Shown: positions 31,933 through 36,286 of the stretch, one piece after another | Layout: each line of letters starts with the position of its first letter | Position numbering within the stretch: the first letter of the stretch is position 1 | Source: Lachnospiraceae bacterium UBA3332 | Lineage (GTDB): Bacteria; Bacillota; Clostridia; Lachnospirales; Lachnospiraceae | DNA: 36,286 nucleotides | Assembly: GCA_002361095.1 (NCBI GenBank) | Contig: DERU01000094.1 | Coordinates: 1-36,286 of the forward strand | Direction: 5' to 3' | Made by a program: the position numbers and the translations under genes | The notes under the pieces: generated by a model | What the model was told of the DNA's origin: nothing | What the model saw: only the letters and a program-made list of their open reading frames with translations | Database searches by the model: none

Positions 31933-31972
31933 AATGGTAATGTACCGTGCGCCACAGGAGGAGAAACTGCCC

Positions 31973-32863
31973 ATGAAAACCCGCTACACCGATATGGACA
32001 TCCATTTTTCCATGGACGGTGTTTCCGTCTATGTCCTGAACATCATTTTTGAACGTTTCACAAGGGTCATTCCCCTCCACAGCCACGGAAACGGCTGCTA
32101 CGAAGTACATTATATTTCCTGCGGGTACGGAAAGCTGACACTGCCGGACAAAGAATATGACCTCTGTCCCAATACCCTTTACGTGACCGGCCCCCACGTG
32201 GAACACGCCCAGGCCCCGGTCCTCCCCGATCCCATGCAGGAATATTGTATTTACTTTAAAGTCCGCACCTCTTCCCGCTCCCAAAAGCATTCGCCCGTCA
32301 TGGATGCTTTCTGTTCCACCTCCTTCTGGCTGGGACAGGACACGCAGGGCGTCCGCTTTTTGCTGACAAAGCTTTTCGAGGAACTCTCCCACCGCTATAC
32401 CGGATACCAAAACCAGACCCGGCTTTTGTTGTCCCAGTTCCTCATTTCCATTGTGCGCAATTACGAACGGGAACAAAATGCGACCTATCCTTTTGCCCCC
32501 AGCAACCTCTACGATAGTAAATCCATCATCATAGAAGAATATTTTCTCTACGAATACTCAGATTCCTCCCTGGAAGGCCTCGCCCAGCGGCTGCGTTTGA
32601 GCACCCGCCAAACCCAGCGGCTTCTGCAGGAATATTACGGAAAAACATTCCAGCAAAAAAAAGCGGAAGCACGTATGTCCGCCGCCTCCGTCCTTCTTAC
32701 CCAAAAAGGGAGGAGCATCGCTTCCGTTGCGGAACAGCTGGGCTATTCCTCCGCCGAACACTTCTCCTTTGCCTTCAAAAAATATTATCATGTCAGCCCT
32801 GCCCGTTACCGGGCCGACAAAGGAACCGAAAAGAACCGAAAGGATTCACCGTTTTTTAAATAA
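31973..32863 (+). CDS. AraC-family transcriptional regulator
   Basis: This 296-residue regulator has an N-terminal cupin-like sensor domain (IPLHSHGNGCYEVHYIS, with His residues as in sugar-responsive members). The C-terminal double HTH (about 190-285) ends with SIASVAEQLGYSSAEHFSFAFKKYYHVSPARYR. It probably senses a sugar and controls the divergent fructokinase gene. The ATG at 31973 follows AGGAGGAG; the open frame back to 31859 spans the promoter. No sugar transporter or glycosidase lies beside it, so its wider regulon is elsewhere. Confidence 0.92.
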   Translation: MKTRYTDMDIHFSMDGVSVYVLNIIFERFTRVIPLHSHGNGCYEVHYISCGYGKLTLPDKEYDLCPNTLYVTGPHVEHAQAPVLPDPMQEYCIYFKVRTSSRSQKHSPVMDAFCSTSFWLGQDTQGVRFLLTKLFEELSHRYTGYQNQTRLLLSQFLISIVRNYEREQNATYPFAPSNLYDSKSIIIEEYFLYEYSDSSLEGLAQRLRLSTRQTQRLLQEYYGKTFQQKKAEARMSAASVLLTQKGRSIASVAEQLGYSSAEHFSFAFKKYYHVSPARYRADKGTEKNRKDSPFFK

Positions 32864-32996
32864 TCCCAACACTTTATGCTCCTCAAACGTTTTATATATG
32901 AAAAGCAGATGACACGCCGACGGACAAACGGTTGGAATGTGCCGGCCCAAAACGGTTTCTTCGTTCCTGTGCCGCGCACATGGTGAAGGGAGCCCC

Positions 32997-33458
32997 ATGA
33001 TTGAAGCATTATATCATTTATGCCAAAAGGAACTGACGGACTGGTGCCAATACATGACCTGTGATCGCACACAGGCGGAGGATTTGGTGCAGGAAGCATT
33101 TCTGCGCGCCCTGCTGCATGCAGATTTACTCCATACCCTTAATGAAAGCCAACGGCGGGCATGGATGTACCGCACCGTCAAAAACCTGTATGTGGATAAA
33201 ATCCGTCATAGTTTCCGGGAAACGGTCACAGACCGGATGCCGGAAACTGCGGCGGATACGGCAGGATTTTCCGAAACCGACATTGCCATGCTCCTGTCCG
33301 TCCTGCCCGACGAAGAACGCATGCTGTTTGTCATGCGTTATCTGCAGGGCTACAATGCGACGGAACTGGGAAAAATTTTCTGCCAGCCGCCCGGAACCAT
33401 CCGTTTCAAGCTGTCATCCGCCAGAAAACATTTACGGGAAGCCATGAAAGGAGAATAA
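32997..33458 (+). CDS. ECF-like sigma-70 family RNA polymerase sigma factor
   Basis: This 153-residue protein has sigma region 2 at about 1-70 (DRTQAEDLVQEAFLRAL is region 2.1-2.2; AWMYRTVKNLYVDKIR is 2.3-2.4). Region 4 (about 95-150) contains LSVLPDEERMLFVMRYLQGYNATELGKIF and a basic recognition helix, PPGTIRFKLSSARKHL. It lacks regions 1 and 3, as ECF sigma factors do. The ATG follows GAAGGGAG. The next gene starts 2 nt after its stop, which marks a tight operon in the place where an anti-sigma factor is usual. The upstream gap (32864-32996) shows no clear promoter. Confidence 0.92.
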   Translation: MIEALYHLCQKELTDWCQYMTCDRTQAEDLVQEAFLRALLHADLLHTLNESQRRAWMYRTVKNLYVDKIRHSFRETVTDRMPETAADTAGFSETDIAMLLSVLPDEERMLFVMRYLQGYNATELGKIFCQPPGTIRFKLSSARKHLREAMKGE

Positions 33459-33460
33459 CT

Positions 33461-34687
33461 ATGTTTGAAAAGAAAAATTTTGTGTTAAACTGTGACGTGT
33501 GCGACGCAAGAAAAATCAGGGAGGAGGATTGGACTGCCTATGAAAAAATCATCCTCAATGCGGATCTGCTTCTGGTGGACGAACGCAGCAAATCCATCCT
33601 GAACCAACTGCCCATTATTTCCAACATTGATAAAACCATGGAAATCGACGGGGACATCCATCTGATCTCCCAGAACGGAAATTACGAAATTACCGGAAGT
33701 ACTCCTGTGGTTCCCAATACCGTCATCTGTATCAACGGCAATCTCTCCATTGCGCCCGGCACGGAAGAAGTCTTAAAAAGTATTTACAGCATCCATGTCA
33801 ACGGCAATGTGATCTGTCCGGACAGCTTAAATCCCTATTTGGGTATGCTTTCCCTCAACGGAAGCATGGACTGCTACCCCGGCGACTATACCGTCATGCC
33901 GTCCCATTTCACCATTGACCGGTATTTCCCGCTGCGCGCCCGTCAAAACGGACGTTACTACGCAAAAGACACGGTTCTTTTAACCGACACGGAGGCGGAT
34001 ATCCAACCGCTCCTTGAAAAAAGCATCCGTTTTAAAACAAGCCGCTTTGTCGTGGCACAAAAACACTTGGAAGCCGCCGTTTCCATGTTTGACGAAAACG
34101 TGGCGCTTACGGTCGTTCCCTCCGGATTCGTCTTTGTTGACGGGGATGTGGAACTCACCGATTCCCTGCTTGCCAAATACGGCAAAAGCCTTTATATTTA
34201 CGGACATCTCACCCTGCCAAAAGACAGCCTGCCCCTGCTTTCCCAAATTGAAAAGCTGTATGTGGACGGCAACGTAAACCTGTATAAAGAGCAGCTGGAG
34301 GCTTTCCGGAAAATTCCGGCCCAGTATCAGGAACTGTGCGTAATTGCCGACACACAGTCTGACGCAAGGGTCATTGAAAACAAAATACGAACCAAAATAG
34401 ACTCCTCCATTCTGGACGCATCCCCCAACGGACTGATCTGCCGCAATTGCGCGAGTGTCAGCATCCAGGACACCGTAACCGTAGACCGGATTTTGGATAC
34501 GCTACAGCTGGAGAACTGTGCCAGCGTATATTGCAGTCCCGCACAGCGAAGCGCTGTGGAAACGGTTTCCCAAAACGTTGCCGTTATCCAGGACGGCGAG
34601 GATACGGAAGGCGCCCCTTCCCTCGTCGGTCTTTTCAATGATCTGCTGCACTCCCGCATTGTAAATTCGGATTCTTATATCCTGTAA
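33461..34687 (+). CDS. Unknown protein with beta-solenoid-like repeats and two CxxC motifs
   Basis: I do not recognise this 408-residue family. A repeated motif, [VIL]-[DN]-G-[DNS]-[VIL]-x-[LIC], occurs at residues 62-68 (IDGDIHL), 91 (INGNLSI), 113 (VNGNVIC), 132 (LNGSMDC), 226 (VDGDVEL), about 247 (YGHLTL) and 268 (VDGNVNL), about 20-29 residues apart within each block. This spacing suggests a right-handed beta-solenoid such as bactofilins or adhesin scaffolds. There is no signal peptide or membrane segment. CxxC motifs lie at Cys11-Cys14 near the N-terminus and Cys327-Cys330 near the C-terminus, possibly metal- or redox-binding. It starts 2 nt after the sigma gene, so it could be a soluble anti-sigma factor or a sigma target. 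That role is inferred from position alone. Confidence 0.8.
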   Translation: MFEKKNFVLNCDVCDARKIREEDWTAYEKIILNADLLLVDERSKSILNQLPIISNIDKTMEIDGDIHLISQNGNYEITGSTPVVPNTVICINGNLSIAPGTEEVLKSIYSIHVNGNVICPDSLNPYLGMLSLNGSMDCYPGDYTVMPSHFTIDRYFPLRARQNGRYYAKDTVLLTDTEADIQPLLEKSIRFKTSRFVVAQKHLEAAVSMFDENVALTVVPSGFVFVDGDVELTDSLLAKYGKSLYIYGHLTLPKDSLPLLSQIEKLYVDGNVNLYKEQLEAFRKIPAQYQELCVIADTQSDARVIENKIRTKIDSSILDASPNGLICRNCASVSIQDTVTVDRILDTLQLENCASVYCSPAQRSAVETVSQNVAVIQDGEDTEGAPSLVGLFNDLLHSRIVNSDSYIL

Positions 34688-34706
34688 CCAAAAAAGCTTA
34701 CGGTTA

Positions 34707-34744
34707 CCGCACAAAACCCTGCCTTTTGGCAGGGTTTTGTGCGG
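34707..34744. terminator. Perfect 17-bp hairpin between convergent genes
   Basis: CCGCACAAAACCCTGCC pairs exactly with GGCAGGGTTTTGTGCGG across a TTTT loop. It lies 20 nt after the solenoid gene and 18 nt past the convergent radical SAM stop, so it may serve both. The T residues lie inside the stem, not after it. Confidence 0.7.
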
Positions 34745-34761
34745 GGCTATGCCATTGCGCT

Positions 34762-35658
34762 TTATAATAAAGAAAACAAATCCAACTGTCCGTCGGTATA
34801 GTTGCCCTTATAAGCATGTACAATATCTTTCATTCGGTATAAAATATGATATTTTTCACATTTTTCGGAAAAAGCAGTCCACAGTTTCCGGGCGTTTGGG
34901 CTGATACACCGGTATTGGCCCCCAAACGTCCTCCTGTACTGTTCCGGATAATCCTTATCCCCAAAAAGCGCTTTGAGTTTCTCAAAGTACCAGATCCGCT
35001 GGTTGGCCCGCAGCGTCATGCCAAACGCCGGATAAATAAAATCCGCCCCTGCGTTATGGGCCTCTTCCACCACACCCAGCACGTTTGCAAGGGAATCTTC
35101 CAAAAAGGGCAGCACAGGCATCAGTAAAATTCCCGCAAAAATCCCGTTTTTGTGCAATGCAGCAACCGCTTCCAGCCTTTTTTGGGGTGAGGGTGCCCCG
35201 GATTCTATTTTTCCGGCCAGCGCCTCGTCCGTTGTAGTCACCGTGATTTTACACAGGACAGGGGAATGTTCCCTGATTTGCCCCAATATGTCCACGTCCC
35301 GCGCAATCAGGTCGCTCTTGGTTGCTATCGCGGCCCCAAATCCGAAAGCATCCAAAAGTTCCAGCGCATGCCTTGTCAATTCCAGGTCCTTCTCAAACGG
35401 ATTGTACGGATCGCTCATGGATCCGGTCCCCACCACACCCTTTTTCACCTTACGGCGTAAATCGTCCCGGATAATGGGCAGCGCATTTTCTTTTGCCCGC
35501 ACGGTATCAAAACGGTCGATGCGATAACATTCACTGCGGCTGTCACAATAGATACAGCCATGGCAGCATCCCCGGTAAATATTCATATTATAATCGATGC
35601 CGAACCAGTCTGATGATTTCGTCTTTGTCACGATTGTTTTTGCCGGAACATATTCCAT
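34762..35658 (-). CDS. SPL-family radical SAM protein
   Basis: This 298-residue protein has the radical SAM cluster motif CxxxCxxC at Cys31, Cys35 and Cys38 (CCHGCIYC). Its N-terminal stretch MNIYRGC and the GTGSMSDPYNPFEK and TKSDLIARD blocks are those of proteins annotated as SPL (spore photoproduct lyase-like) or Rv2578c-like. True spore photoproduct lyase is longer (about 340) and has a fourth conserved Cys near the active site, which I do not see at the expected place. A DNA-repair role is thus unproven. The ATG follows GGGGGAAG. The GNAT gene lies 27 nt upstream on the same strand. Confidence 0.88.
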   Translation of the reverse strand: MEYVPAKTIVTKTKSSDWFGIDYNMNIYRGCCHGCIYCDSRSECYRIDRFDTVRAKENALPIIRDDLRRKVKKGVVGTGSMSDPYNPFEKDLELTRHALELLDAFGFGAAIATKSDLIARDVDILGQIREHSPVLCKITVTTTDEALAGKIESGAPSPQKRLEAVAALHKNGIFAGILLMPVLPFLEDSLANVLGVVEEAHNAGADFIYPAFGMTLRANQRIWYFEKLKALFGDKDYPEQYRRTFGGQYRCISPNARKLWTAFSEKCEKYHILYRMKDIVHAYKGNYTDGQLDLFSLL

Positions 35659-35685
35659 ACTTCCCCCTCTGTCCTGCCGCCTACT

Positions 35686-36132
35686 TCACCGCCTGAAATC
35701 CAACTTCATTTCGATTTCGCCGTTGTTAGTCTCCCCGGTTGGTTTAAATCCCATTTTCTCATACACGTGCTTCGCAACTTCATTTCCCGGCACATAATCA
35801 AGAATCATAAAATCATATTTCCCGCTCTCTTGCGCCATTCGGATGAGAAGCCGGACGGCCTCCGTGCCATAGCCCTTTTTCTCATACTGTGGCGGAAACA
35901 TAATCCTCCAAAGAACCAGACACCTTTCCTCCAAATCCTCATCCAACATCATAAACCCGACCGGCTGCTCATCATTATAAATGGCAAAAGGATACACATC
36001 CCCCGCATCCTTATACAGCCATGCCTGTGCGAGGGAATAAGCGTTGGATGCCACGAATTTCTCGTCATCCGGTCTTTTCATTTGCATAATTTCCGCAAAA
36101 TTTTCTTCCGTTATTTTCCTGAATCGAATCAT
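35686..36132 (-). CDS. GNAT N-acetyltransferase, spermidine/spermine acetyltransferase-like
   Basis: This 148-residue enzyme has the acetyl-CoA loop in MFPPQYEKKGYGTEAVRLLI and the pair of strands and helix after it (DYVPGNEVAKHVYEKMGFKPTGE). It resembles BltD/PaiA-type polyamine acetyltransferases in length and in the N-terminal block ITEENFAEIMQM. The acceptor is not certain. The start at 36132 follows GGGAGG; the frame is open to 36174 but lacks another ribosome site. Downstream is the SPL-type gene. From 36133 to the window end I see nothing further. Confidence 0.85.
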   Translation of the reverse strand: MIRFRKITEENFAEIMQMKRPDDEKFVASNAYSLAQAWLYKDAGDVYPFAIYNDEQPVGFMMLDEDLEERCLVLWRIMFPPQYEKKGYGTEAVRLLIRMAQESGKYDFMILDYVPGNEVAKHVYEKMGFKPTGETNNGEIEMKLDFRR

Positions 36133-36286
36133 GTAAACCTCCCTGCCCGCTTTGGCAACCATCCCAATCAACACTTATTCCGTTTTTCAGCGTAACACAG
36201 AAATGCGGATTGTGCAAGCCGCCCGCATGCGCCGACACGGAAATCAATTCAGCCCCAATGGCATCAGTTTAAGGCGGGAGGCAGGC

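Noticed and set aside
32864..32996. An autoregulatory ECF promoter before the sigma gene.
   Set aside because: No convincing pair of -35/-10 elements could be tied to a known ECF group; only AT-rich TATATATG-like sequence is seen.

Overview
The window looks like the chromosome of an anaerobic Gram-positive bacterium of the Clostridia, most likely Lachnospiraceae or a close relative. The pointers are strong AGGAGG ribosome binding sites, near-consensus sigma-A promoters, a T-box leader before proS, a PerR/rubrerythrin pair, acetate kinase, a small alarmone synthetase, and moderate G+C. The placement is inference from gene content; no 16S rRNA gene is present. Most genes lie on the minus strand. 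There is one tRNA gene, and I see no CRISPR array, complete insertion sequence or prophage.

Left part (1-9770). A tRNA-Ser gene with promoter and terminator is followed by a YhhN-family membrane protein (minus). A hexuronate pair, uxaA-uxaB (plus), has a promoter overlapped by a perfect 20-bp palindrome of LacI/CcpA type. A minus-strand run follows: an esterase, then S1-domain protein, small alarmone synthetase and AI-2E-type exporter. A Gfo/Idh/MocA protein with GH109-like motifs (plus) closes this part.

Middle-left (9770-17100). A visibly A+T-richer module (about 9985-11228) carries a membrane-anchored XRE regulator and a lipoprotein. It sits between a 3' coding remnant and a MATE gene cut off at its 3' end, so it marks a rearrangement. 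Next comes a minus-strand antimicrobial-peptide/envelope-stress cassette: response regulator, histidine kinase, ABC ATPase and FtsX-type permease. Near-identical dyads (CCTTAC-N6-GTAAGG) lie upstream of both the regulator gene and the ABC operon, which points to a closed regulatory loop.

Middle-right (17100-28100). Minus-strand housekeeping genes: ackA, proS with a T-box leader, a second AI-2E-family exporter, an O-antigen-ligase-like membrane protein, an RluA pseudouridine synthase, a GNAT enzyme, and an OmpR/HK two-component pair. The plus strand then carries PerR and rubrerythrin (peroxide defence), followed by a response regulator truncated inside its receiver domain.

Right part (28100-36286). 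Minus: an MBOAT acyltransferase, a CPA2 cation/proton antiporter and a fructokinase divergent from an AraC regulator. Plus: an ECF-like sigma factor followed 2 nt later by an unusual 408-aa protein with beta-solenoid-like repeats and two CxxC motifs. Minus: a SPL-type radical SAM protein and a GNAT acetyltransferase. The sigma/solenoid pair is the best candidate for an undescribed system. The two-component operator set, the rearranged module and a motif shared by the Gfo/Idh and fructokinase promoters come next.
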